In this document: positions 50,100-59,821 of the stretch, one piece after another
How positions within the stretch are numbered: position 1 is the first letter of the stretch
Layout of the letters: each line of letters begins with the position of its first letter
Assembly (NCBI GenBank): GCA_900660155.1
Contig: CABFPE010000055.1
Coordinates: 1,128,433 to 1,188,253 of the forward strand
Length of the DNA stretch: 59,821 nucleotides
DNA from: Hofstenia miamia
Lineage: Eukaryota > Xenacoelomorpha > Acoela > Hofsteniidae
Reading direction: 5' to 3'
The notes under the pieces: generated by a model
Told to the model about the DNA's origin: nothing
Databases searched by the model: none
Seen by the model: the letters and a program-made list of their open reading frames with translations, nothing else
Made by a program: the position numbers and the translations under genes

Positions 50100-51419
50100 A
50101 GAAGCTAATTTTTCTTATTTATAATTTTTTTGAATCTGTAAATTATTTTTGTATTTCATATTTTGTACCGTTTTCACCTTTTTAAATGTGTCTAAATTGT
50201 AAGTGTAGTTTTTTAGTGAATATATATCAAAGGCATAACCTAATTTTTACATGTTCTAAATACATTTTTAGGAAACATTTGATGTTGATTCAGGGTTAAG
50301 ATAAGCTTAAGCTTTTGGTAAGTACTCGCGCATTCCTTTCCATCTATGAAAGTTGATCTAGACCATTTAAAAGGAATCTACAAATTTTTGATACTTATAT
50401 CGCGAAAATATTTTTAAAAATGTTTTCAAAAAAGAACAAATTCTTCAATAATCTGCAGGTTCGGTTACAATGTCAAAAGTACGAGTAACGCGCGTCTAAC
50501 GTTCATCTTTTGGCAGTTAAGCATCTTTCGAGATAAAATTGTATTATATAAATAATTTTTTAAAAACAAGTTAAGTAAACTAATACCTATATACCGGTGC
50601 AAACGTACTTTTTGTCACATTTTTGGCAAAATTCGAATAAAGACTGTCAATGTTCTTCACATATTGTTTGCTTTTGACATTTGTTCGAAGTGTAGATTTT
50701 GGTGCTATTGCTAAAATTGTTTTATAATTCATCAATCGAGGTAATGGAATAAAGTCATTTTAATAATTATAATATAATAATTATTATTATTGTAATAGTG
50801 GTGTTGAATGCAATTGACAAGTAATAATGGCGCTCAATACAAACAAATACAATAGTTTAATACACTTAAGATAATAATGGTTATATACTTTGGAAATTAA
50901 CAAAAAATTTGAATACGTATTATATACATTCTAATTTAATAGTTTTAATATCATACGTTTTAATATTATACTCTTCTAGATTTTGAACAGTGTGTTAAAT
51001 TTATTTTAAATAGGATTAAATTTGATACTTTGATCAAATTTTTGTGAATCATTGTAAAGGCGGGAATGGAGCATTATCTCCCACTAGATCTCTGCTATCT
51101 TTGCAAGGGTCATTTTAAGGCAAGTCGGTGAGCATTTAGCGGAGAAAACAAACTTTTTTTCTGTTTACTAATTTAGGCTGTTCCTTCAACAAATATTTTT
51201 ATTAGCAGTGATGGTTTCATTCCATTTTAGATAGTGTATTATTTTCTGACTTGTGCACTAAACAGACATATTGTGTCATCATTTACAGTGAGAAATTTTA
51301 AGTCAACCGAAATATATTTTATAGCAAGTAAAAAGTTCTTCCAGTTAACATGATACAAAGGAAATAAAAGAAATATCAATGTTGGTAGTAATTGGAATAA
51401 ACTCAGATGAAAATTTATC
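50100..51419. other. 3'UTR and flank
   Basis: The presumed sid-1 3'UTR, then AT-rich DNA with TAATAATTAT runs at 50760-50800. No gene seen. Confidence 0.35.
50636..50641 (+). promoter_or_regulatory. candidate polyadenylation signal of sid-1
   Basis: An AATAAA hexamer lies about 540 bp after the sid-1 stop and is followed by a T/G-rich stretch. It would give a 3'UTR of about 0.55 kb. AATAAA is common by chance in DNA this AT-rich, so the call is weak. Confidence 0.3.
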
Positions 51420-53280
51420 GTCATGCAGCGAGCATCAACATTATCACATTTAAGCGATCTTTACATAAAGAGCTTTTGTAGCATATCCCTGGCTGCAACG
51501 CTATTTGTAAAAAGCATTTCGTTAGGAAACAAAAAATATTTGGAGTTCTTTGCGATGGCATAGGTCTACTTTCAAGAAATGCTGAGTTTCCAATCAATAT
51601 TCTCTCGACACTCGAAGAAATTCGTGATTCGGCCATTCCTGCTCGTAAGCATGTTCCCGTTGGATGTCGCAAATCATTGGAACCGTTTATGGAGAAGCAG
51701 TTCAATTATGGTATGATGTAGGTGTTACATGCAAAAATGCGGGGAAAACAACGAATTACATCCGATTCCAAGTCCAAACATTGAGTGGGTAAGAGCCTTT
51801 TGCCCATGAAGGCAACCTAAAGAATGCATTTGCAGCTCTATAGCCGCTGAGACGTTATCTTACGATGATCACACTTTGGAAGTCACAATATCAAAAAAAC
51901 ATCGCACATAGAGTATCGAAGTAATTGATGTTGAAAACATTGATCCTGTTCCTGTTGTTTCTCAGCAGATTGTTTTAGATTGCATTCTAAATTTTCCCCG
52001 GGACGCTCAAAATTATATGTCTCCCAATGTCCTTCACCAAAATACTGTCAAAATTTAGTTTGCTAAATTTGCTTGTTCGTGAAAATTTTCTAGTAGTTAT
52101 TGCTTCATTTCTTTGTGGTGCCAATTTATTAGCATTGAAAAGGAAATGTTTTTGAATGCGTCAAATTGCAGTTGGTGAATTTATGGGTAGCATAGTGACT
52201 AAATGTCCATGCTGTGCTACCCTATTGAAAGCTGCTAAATACTTAGCCCCTCATCAGGTAGGAGTTGGCTTTTCAATTATTTTGCGAGGCAGTTATTAGC
52301 GGTTTAAGTTCAGTCTTTCCACATTTACCATCTGACATAATCACTTCATTTCTGCAAATCGATTTGAAAAACGCTTTTAATTCAATTTCACGCTGTGCCA
52401 TGATTTCTCAAGTTAAGGATCACTTTCCCGAGGTTCAACAATGGGTTACATCCTGCTATAGTAATTCATTTTGGCTCTCGTTTAGAAAAGATGCTATCAT
52501 GTCGGAGACTGGAACACAACAGGGAGATCTGTTGTCTTCTTTGCATTTTGCAATAATAAATAAGATTACCTTGGGGTTCTATTGCTGGTCATGCGAATGT
52601 GCTTGCAGCAGTATTTAAGGTTATATGTACAACATTTTCTCAAATTGGTTTAACGATGAGCATCGATAAATGTGAGATACGGTCTCCAATTAAATTTATT
52701 GACCTTTCCTGTATTCCTGACTTAATCAATCGGTGATTCTTTTTGCAAAGCTCTCCTTAAGCATGCCATTCCTTGATATTTTATAAACTAAGAAGGAAAT
52801 ACAATGTCTCAGATATACAGGTATGCTAGATATATTTCGAAACCATGCATTAGGACATGCTGGAGATATGGAGAGAATGGCGGGGCATGTTCGTATGCGC
52901 GATACAGTCATAATTTTGCTTTGACAATGTAATATATTTTTACTTACTTTAACAGTCGCACAGCTGCTCTTGACATAGCTGTTATTAGTTACCTGCAATT
53001 ATCAACAGTAACACATGATGGAATTTCTGCCGGTTACGCCTTGAAAGAAGCAGAAAATAGAAAATTTTCGGAACACTAGCAGATGTTACAAGAAGCAGGG
53101 AATAAATTTTTTCCCTGGCTGTTGAAGCATTAGGAGGTTGATCCTTGTTGGCTTCAAAGATGATTAGAAACATTTTGTACATAAATGTTGCAAGAGTAGG
53201 TGATGGAGAACCTCACAACCAATATTTTAGCAGTTGGGAGTAATACTTCAAAGATGGAACACAACTCTAATTATATCACG
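51420..53280 (+). mobile_element. retroelement reverse-transcriptase fossil
   Basis: The readable parts on the plus strand are an upstream block (SAIPARKHVPVGCRKSLEPF), the reverse-transcriptase core (FLQIDLKNAFNSISR, then SETGTQQGDLLSSLHFAI), a following IGLTMSIDKCEIRSP block, and a distal FRNHALGHAGDMERMAGHV and SLAVEALGG segment. This arrangement fits the QQGDPLGPLLF group of reverse transcriptases seen in many invertebrate retroelements. I could not decide the class. It is old and broken by many changes. No terminal repeats were seen. Confidence 0.75.
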
Positions 53281-56060
53281 TTATAAAAACGATTAAATAA
53301 TTTATGCAATTTCCCAAAAATAAATGGTTGCAAATTAAAAGGTCATTGTAATGTAAGTTATAATTATTGATTTTTTTGTAAATTTGATAATAATTTTTAA
53401 TCATGCAATATTAATGTATACATTTGCTGTTAATAAGAACTTAAATAATGGGATTTTGTAAATCTGTAGATAATTTTGAATGATTTGAATGCTAATTTTG
53501 TAAATTTGTTGATAACTGTGAATAATTTGTTAATTAAGCAGCATGAAATTTTTGACATGTTATAATTTTAGTCTTGTGTTCTTTCGCTTGTTAGTTAATA
53601 AACAGATGGGTTATAAATATGTTGAGAAAACAATGCAATTTCGACATTGTGGCAGCATAGCATCCTGTTCATACCCAAACATTGCGTGTCTTATGTGAGA
53701 GGCGTCATTAATTTCCTAAATACCTATGCACAATAATTACAAAACAAATATTTCAGACTATTTCAGTAACTGCCATTTTTGTTAAATTTGTATCCTAACT
53801 ATGATTTACATGAAATAAGCATTTTTATGAAAAATATTGAAATTTCTTTAATTAGAGAAGTCAACTTTCAAACTGCATCATTAAAGAAGGATTCGTTTCA
53901 AAATTTTCTTTGTTTACACGTGTAAGAAGTTCTGATCTTGGTTTCTCTTTGTGATGAAATCCCAGAGTTTTAATTATTATAATACGATGGGTATTTTATG
54001 AGTTTGAAGAATGTTAACATAGTATAATGAGTTATTTTAGAAGGTAAACGACCTAAAAATGCAATGCTTATTTTTAGAAGAGTTTTTCTTTGAAACACTT
54101 AATGCACACCTTAATTGTAAGTCTCTAACATTTGACCTTAAATATCAAATCATTGTCAACGTACTCTTAGGCAATGCTATGTACTTAAGTTTGTTATTCT
54201 TTCAACTCACTTTGATTCAGAAAGTCTAATTAGTAAAAATAACTAGAAAGTTGTAGAATAGCTTCTCCTATAGTGTAAATGACTAATGTCATATTATTCT
54301 CAAACCAGTAAGGATTGCGCTTAGATATCATAACCACAGAAACAAGGTTTCATATTAAAAGAAATCTAACCTCTCACTATTACAATATGACTTCAAGCAC
54401 AATTGGCTGAAATTGCTTAAAATCTTCGATTTCTATATAGCTACATCTTCTTATTATAATAAATAGAATGATAAAATCAGAATTTCGAGAAATAAAAGAT
54501 GTTATATGTTAATTCAAAATTTCCATCTTTGAATGCGATAAATTTATTATTTAAATGACAAATATTAGTAACAGCTATATAGTTAACAATTTTTCAGATA
54601 GTTGTTCCAGTTGTTTTTTGATCTGTCATGGTGGACAGCTTTACATGAAAGAGTTGTTTCTAGCAAGAACCTAAAGATCAAAATTTAAGAATTGCAATCT
54701 GGAGCCAATGAAATCATAAGAAATTTCAACAGCTTCACAAAAATCCGCCCTTGATGCCATTTTCCAGGTAACAACTGCTGTGTGATCAGAAGTTTACAAG
54801 AAAACAAATTCAAATCAATAACTAAAATTGTTAGTACTGATCATAATTTCAATTGCAACTTTCCAGTAACCTTTCTTATCTTTGGATTGGGATTGTATTA
54901 TAAATTGTTTCTCCCCCATGTTCAATATTTCACTGCTTTTTTCCTAAATTGGATTTATTATAGTGTTTGATAAGAACATTTTTCTCGATTTTGTAATGTT
55001 ACTTCACTAGCTTTAAGATCCCTTGATGCTTTTGAATTTTTTTAAATTTTTCTCACGCTAGCTACTGCAATTCGCTTTTTCTTTGTTAACTGCAACATTA
55101 ATAAAGACAATGAAGGAATTTTGATATAGCTTGCAACTATTGAAATTGAGGTGTACATCTCAAAAGAAATGTTAGAATTTTTGTTTTTAAGAAGTCTTAT
55201 TTCATCAATTAACCTGTTATAGTTTAAAATTTATAGTTATTTAATACACTAGTTATTGTTTCTGGACATCCTGTAGAAACGTAATGTCCATTCAGAACAT
55301 AGAAAAATTGTTAATGATAATTTATACTTTCTTACAGATATACTACCACTTTTCATTAAATTTTTATCAATTAAGCATCAATAAAATATTAATGATCATA
55401 TCAACCTAAGTCGACTTGGGTATTTCGAAGGGTTGTACAGTGGGGCTTAGTATCTCTTATATCACAACTTTCATTTTCACCAACCATTTTTGGTCCTTCT
55501 CCAAATTTTAAGAAGTTAGAAAAGATATTTGTTTTACAACTCTCCCTAATATTTGGCATATAATATTTGTAAAAAATCACGCACTTCAATCGACCGTCAT
55601 TCATAAGCATTAGTTTTATGCATCCATGCCTATTTTCAAAGCAATTGACTCAAAACTAACTCTCATAACCGCAAATAGTGCTGAATATTACCGAGCAATT
55701 CCATCATTATCTTTTGAAAATGGCCAATTTTTGTATAATGAATTTCGGAGAATTTGTGTGTGGTTTTGGAGGTTAATATTATAATTATTGTTTAAAATTG
55801 GGTTTTAGGCATTTTGAAGTACTGCTTTATGTGTTGCTATTTGAAACATTTTTTTTTGACATTTTTTCAACCTATTAAATAGCTTTTGTGCTCTATTTTA
55901 TAAGCTAATTAAAGTTAACCTGTTTAAGGGACAAATACTGGTAAAGTGGCGGCATCGATTATAATCTAAATTAGAGTAGTTTTCGCTCGATGTTTTATTG
56001 AATATTAATGGAAATATCATGATTGGTTTTCTAGTGATAGCCCTAATTTTCGATGCAACA
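53281..56060. other. AT-rich intergenic DNA
   Basis: A loosely repeated ttttgtaaatttgttgataa word occurs at 53370-53530. No genes recognised. Confidence 0.35.
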
Positions 56061-56066
56061 TTCTAT

Positions 56067-56083
56067 TGTAGTGTAGTGTCACG
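56067..56083 (+). repeat. motif TGTAGTGTAGTGTCACG, copy 1
   Basis: First of four near-identical copies; the others are at 56266, 57525 and 57772. Confidence 0.85.
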
Positions 56084-56265
56084 TTTTAGCTATATTTATG
56101 TTGTTTGCTAAATGCTCGCGCTTTGTTTACTAATGTAGCCCTATTGAATTAAGGGGAAATGGTTTATAGAGGCTTTTGTTATTATAAATAAACACCTGTT
56201 GTTATTTGCTGTTATATTATAAAGCGCAGGAAAACGTAGAGCAGTGTCACAGTTTGTTTCACAGT

Positions 56266-56282
56266 TGTAGTGTAGTGTCACG
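56266..56282 (+). repeat. motif TGTAGTGTAGTGTCACG, copy 2
   Basis: Identical to copy 1. A weaker relative (gtagagcagtgtcac) precedes it at 56236. Confidence 0.85.
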
Positions 56283-56563
56283 TGTACGTCCAGATCATTT
56301 ATTTTAGTTTGATATACTGCAAATGCCGGTCTCTGTAGCTAAGAGAAAGTGCCAAAACCGCCTAAAACAGAAACAAGACAATCCAGAACTATACCGTCAA
56401 CGAAAAGCCGCCGAGATGAAGCGTTATCGAAACAATCGGAAAAAGAAGATAAACGACTTACCAGTCGGTAGAACGTAAAATGGCGTGAACTTCGGCTGAA
56501 AAAAGTGAATGAAATCCGACGATATCGTAGCAAATCTAAAACAGAACGAATGCGTTAACTATC

Positions 56564-57061
56564 CATATAGGAGTGCATTTTCATTGTGAAGAGCAGTTGC
56601 AAAAGTTCAGAAGTACTTACCTGTGTCACCTCGAAAAAGAAAAACTGTTATTTCAAAGCTTGTAAGTCGGTCCTGCTCAGCCTGCTCTGCCAACGCCGAT
56701 GTATGCCGCAAGAAATATAATAAATTACCTGATGAATCAAAGAGCTTGGTACACGAATACTATGTGTGATGATATATCACGTCAATCACCTGGTAAACGG
56801 GATTAAGTAATACTTAGAAATGAGGAAGGAAAATGAAAAGAGCAAAGTCGTTGTCTTCTTATGAGTGTAGCTGAATGTTTCAATTGTTTAAGTTGCACTA
56901 TCCCAATATTAATATCGGTAAATCAAAATTTTTTGATTTAAGACCACCAACAGTCTTGTTCAGNCATATAGGAGTGCATTTTCGTTGTGAAGAGCAGTTG
57001 CAAAAGTTCAGAAGTACTTACCTGTGTCACCTCGAAAAAGAAAAACTGTTATTTCAAAGCT
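56564..57061 (+). repeat. 97-bp duplicated segment beside an N
   Basis: 56564-56660 and 56965-57061 are identical except for one base. The second copy starts immediately after the single N at 56964. Related proteins have this block once. Confidence 0.9.
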
Positions 57062-57524
57062 ATTTAGTGATTCACCGTGTAGACAATTCAATAACAAGTT
57101 TATAATGACAACGCTGTCTTCAATATGGTTCAATTTATATTCGTTTAAACTGCAATGGAATTTCTTTTGTACATCGCATGGAGAAGGACCATACGATGGC
57201 TTGAGCGGCACAATAAAACTGCTTGTTTGAAAATATTGTGACATAACGTCATCTACTAAACCCGATGTTTTGTTTTATTTGTTTGTTGATATCGTTCGTA
57301 AAATCTCTTGTCCAGTGTCATGCCCAGGCACATCAACGAGACGTATCAATTTGTTTAAGTGCCCAGATTTGGGACATTTATGGTACTAGCGATCGACAAT
57401 TTTCCTACCGTTTTTTTGTTTTTTGTATGTATCTCTTCATTTACTTTGGTGAATTTTTGTTAATCAAGTTAATAAACAATGTGTACACCGTTGATTTCTT
57501 TGGTTAAAATTCAAGCGTACAAAC

Positions 57525-57540
57525 TGTAGTGTAGTGTCAC
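57525..57540 (+). repeat. motif TGTAGTGTAGTGTCAC, copy 3
   Basis: Same orientation as copies 1 and 2, on the other side of the coding fragments. Confidence 0.85.
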
Positions 57541-57771
57541 AGACCTACTGTTGATGATATGGTAGTAATCATCTATTTGATGTGTCGTCTGAGAACGATT
57601 GAAATGAAATGGTGTAGAACATACAAATGGCTTTGCATCCAAAATGAACAAAATGCTAGAAATGTCAATAGGGAGCAGAACTTACTTGATCAAACTATGT
57701 GCTAAAATACAGGTGGTTTTTTAGGTAGTGTAGTATTAAAACTGAATACAATCTTTCAAATAATGCTAAAA

Positions 57772-57788
57772 CGTAGTGTAGTGTCACG
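57772..57788 (+). repeat. motif CGTAGTGTAGTGTCACG, copy 4
   Basis: One base differs from copies 1 and 2. A partial copy (ggtagtgtagt) lies at 57724. Confidence 0.85.
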
Positions 57789-58306
57789 TGGAATTGACCT
57801 ACCCCCAATGAGGTCCAATACAATCTTTCTAAAATTGTCAGCTATTCGGTGCCATTTATAATATTAATACTGTAATAATTGTTATAGCGCTGCTAATTGC
57901 CTTCCATTTTTTATAGTGGTGCTGATAATCATTTTTTGCTATGATTACAAAAACTTTTATAGCGCCACCAAGGAATTTTTTGTAAAACAATGCCGATGAC
58001 ACCGATTACAATTATCGCTAAAATTTCTATGAAAACAACTGGTTTTATATGGTTTATATGAAGTAAACTAAGTAAATATTTGCATTAATTTTGAAATAAC
58101 TGAATATGACTCTATCTTGTGACATTTTTTAATAAACTTTTTACTTTCTAGTTCTTTTTAAATATGCCTTGCGTAGCGAGTTATTTTCAGATTGAGTGCG
58201 GACGAGCAGTTTTATTCGCTTCTACATTGAATTTTACATCTAAAACATGGTTTTCAATGCATTTTAAATAAGTCTTGGTCGATATTTTTGTTGAAATTCT
58301 TAAAAT

Positions 58307-59450
58307 TTAACATTGTAAAGGCCTGGTTTGAATGATAATCAGGGGGCGGATAAGCTTAAGGATGTATTTAAAAAGAAACGATGAATCATGAATGTTGTTA
58401 TCTTGCAAAGTATAAAGGTTGGTGTGATTATTAAAGTTTAAATCTTTTAATATTTCACTAAACTGATGTAAAGTTAAGATGCAAAACTTAAATTGTTCTT
58501 TATGCAGTAAATCATTGTGAATTTTCATTTCATTTATAGAGGTAATTTTGTATTTGGTATCAGTATAATTTCCTAGATTTATAAATATCTCATTAAGTTT
58601 ATTAGCTATGTTTTTGTTGATAATATATGATTTCATTTTAAACATTTGTTAATGTGATCTCTGAAGAATTTTTATATTTAAAATATTTCGATATAAATCT
58701 CCATCCTTGTGCTATGCTTTTGTTCTAAAATTAATTTCAAGAAAATGTGTACATCTCTTTAATATTAACATTATTATGTATTTTTAAAATCATTTGCACA
58801 AAAATCAATATACAAATATAGTATTAAACACTTATTAGGATTTCAAAAACATTATTTTCTTCATTAATGCATCTCGGTTGTTTGAAGTGATTGAGGTCTT
58901 TTGTAATTTAAATGTGATTTTTCTTGGTTGGCCAATTCCAATTATTTCTCCCTTTTTCTTTCATATAGTTAAATGTGATCTTTAATCTTAAATGTTATCT
59001 TAAATATTCTCTTTAACATTTGGTAAATATTTTGTTTTTAATATATTTATACTAGGAAAATGTTTGTCATTTTTATGTTTACAGTAAATTATGTACCCTT
59101 TGTATTTCAGTTTAATTAACTGCTTTGTTTCATTTGATAACAAGTTCTTCCATTTACTTAATTCATTTTGATTCGTATTCTTCTTAACTCATTAAAAACA
59201 TAGTTTAAATTTTTAGTAATGAATCGCAATTTTTCATCAACATTTGTCAAATTATAAAAAAATTTCCAATCTAAGCATAATTATTGGTTTAATGAAGTAT
59301 TTTGGTCTTAATTACTTCTGGAATGAACGTAGTGATATTCTAATTCTATTTTATTTGGTTTAATCTCTTCCTTTTGGATTGCACACATTAATAGATAATC
59401 TGAAATCAAAGAATTCCATACAAAGTATTCAAAATATTTTGTTTCTTTTA
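58307..59450 (-). mobile_element. AT-rich LINE fragment (linker before the reverse transcriptase)
   Basis: On the minus strand, NVDEKLRFITKNLNYVFNEL (near 59230) and the 58645-58307 frame (NKNIANKLNEIFINLG, then FSEILKDLNFNNHTNLYTLQ) resemble the stretch between endonuclease and reverse transcriptase of non-LTR elements (F-x-x-F-F-x-x-I-G, then L-K-x-N-K-S-x-G-x-D). It is degraded, and its codon use is dominated by A and T. The fragment ends at about 58307. Confidence 0.4.
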
Positions 59451-59696
59451 TATCACAAATAATGTGTTCTATTCATGAAAATTGTTTTGAATGAATATGT
59501 GATAGAGTACTGGCATTAAATGGTTTCATTTTAAAGATATCTATCATATCATGAATATTTTTTAGTTTTGTTTCATTTAAGAGTCAAAGCAAATTTATTG
59601 CTTAAATGTATATAAAAACTATAAACTAACACATGACAAAAATATTTACAAAATTAATTAAATATGCAATATTAATTAAAGGGCAGTTTTAAAAGT

Positions 59697-59821
59697 AATT
59701 TGACCATGCGTTGAGTTTATTATCTATGCCCAATAATGTTTGCCTATTTAATAGAAATTGTTTTATTTTTTTCTTGAAATGTTTGGTTGGTATTTTTTGC
59801 CAACAATGATATACTTAGAAC
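59697..59821 (-). mobile_element. LINE C-terminal fragment, cut by window edge
   Basis: A minus-strand frame reads PTKHFKKKIKQFLLNRQTLL and ends at a stop near 59697. It resembles LINE C-termini of the form W-N-x-L-P, then F-K-x-K-L-K-x-x-L-L. It lies upstream, in transcription order, of the preceding fragment and so is a separate copy. Confidence 0.35.

Larger units (their letters stand above)
56067..57788 (+). mobile_element. uncharacterised transposase-like element with repeated GTAGTGTAGTGTCAC motifs
   Basis: Plus-strand fragments resemble a widespread uncharacterised animal family: a basic N-terminus (56323 on: DNPELYRQRKAAEMKRYRNN), YLPVSPRKRKTVISKL, a D-D-I-S-R-Q-S-P-G-K-R-D stretch near 56770, MFQLFKLHYPNINIGKSKFF with DLRP (56875), and QWNFFCTSHGEGPYDGLSGT (57153). 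The last corresponds to the family's N-F-F-A-T-S-H-G-K-G-x-x-D-G-I-G-G block. Relatives carry acidic motifs between these blocks and are probably transposases. This copy is decayed. It is bounded on each side by two copies of a 15-17 bp motif, all in the same orientation. Confidence 0.6.

Noticed and set aside
51421-51705. 94-codon minus-strand frame
   Set aside because: It is antisense to the retroelement fossil, which reads on the plus strand.
1-59821. CRISPR arrays, bacterial operons, rRNA or tRNA genes
   Set aside because: No regular spacer array, no ribosome-binding-site spaced genes, and no tRNA or rRNA signature seen by eye.

Overview
This is eukaryotic nuclear DNA: very AT-rich, with long introns, GT-AG splice junctions and many decayed transposons. 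It looks like an invertebrate animal genome. I cannot name the species; an arthropod, cnidarian or mollusc would all fit.

The one host gene I can identify with confidence is the 3' part of a SID-1/SIDT family gene (SID-1 is a dsRNA transport channel) on the + strand. Seven exons, at 2912-3048, 12250-12355, 19513-19583, 36969-37118, 39212-39322, 47722-47835 and 50037-50099, join with agreeing phases. Together they give about 250 residues of the C-terminal membrane domain, ending in a normal stop. The introns are about 9.2, 7.2, 17.4, 2.1, 8.4 and 2.2 kb. Exons for the extracellular domain and the first membrane helices lie left of the window.

The introns are filled with transposon relics. Up to 12.3 kb there is a 2.9 kb element with inverted arrays at its ends, and a 1.4 kb hAT-type non-autonomous element with an 8-bp target duplication. 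Around 13.8-15.0 kb lies a cluster of short direct repeats beside a small cysteine-rich frame. The 17.4 kb intron holds a possible nested secreted-protein gene (22.1 kb), a TTAA-flanked MITE (23.1 kb), a piggyBac transposase preceded by a THAP domain (27.2-28.5 kb), a mariner relic (28.8-29.5 kb), an inverted repeat around a drifting hexamer tract (30.7-31.4 kb), a Tnp2/DUF4218-like transposase relic (32.9-33.9 kb) and a hAT transposase (34.5-36.1 kb). Later introns hold a second hAT transposase with a MITE, a second TTAA MITE (41.3-42.1 kb), a CR1/Jockey-like LINE split by a small hAT MITE (44.2-46.1 kb) and a Tc1-like fragment (48.2-48.5 kb).

Downstream of the SID-1 stop lie a reverse-transcriptase fossil (51.4-53.3 kb), an uncharacterised transposase-like element flanked by repeated 15-17 bp motifs (56.0-57.8 kb), and AT-rich LINE fragments at the right edge. 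Three single Ns (31438, 41899, 56964) look like joins between contigs; at least one sits beside a suspicious duplication.

All family assignments rest on motifs read by eye and remembered family sequences. No search was run.
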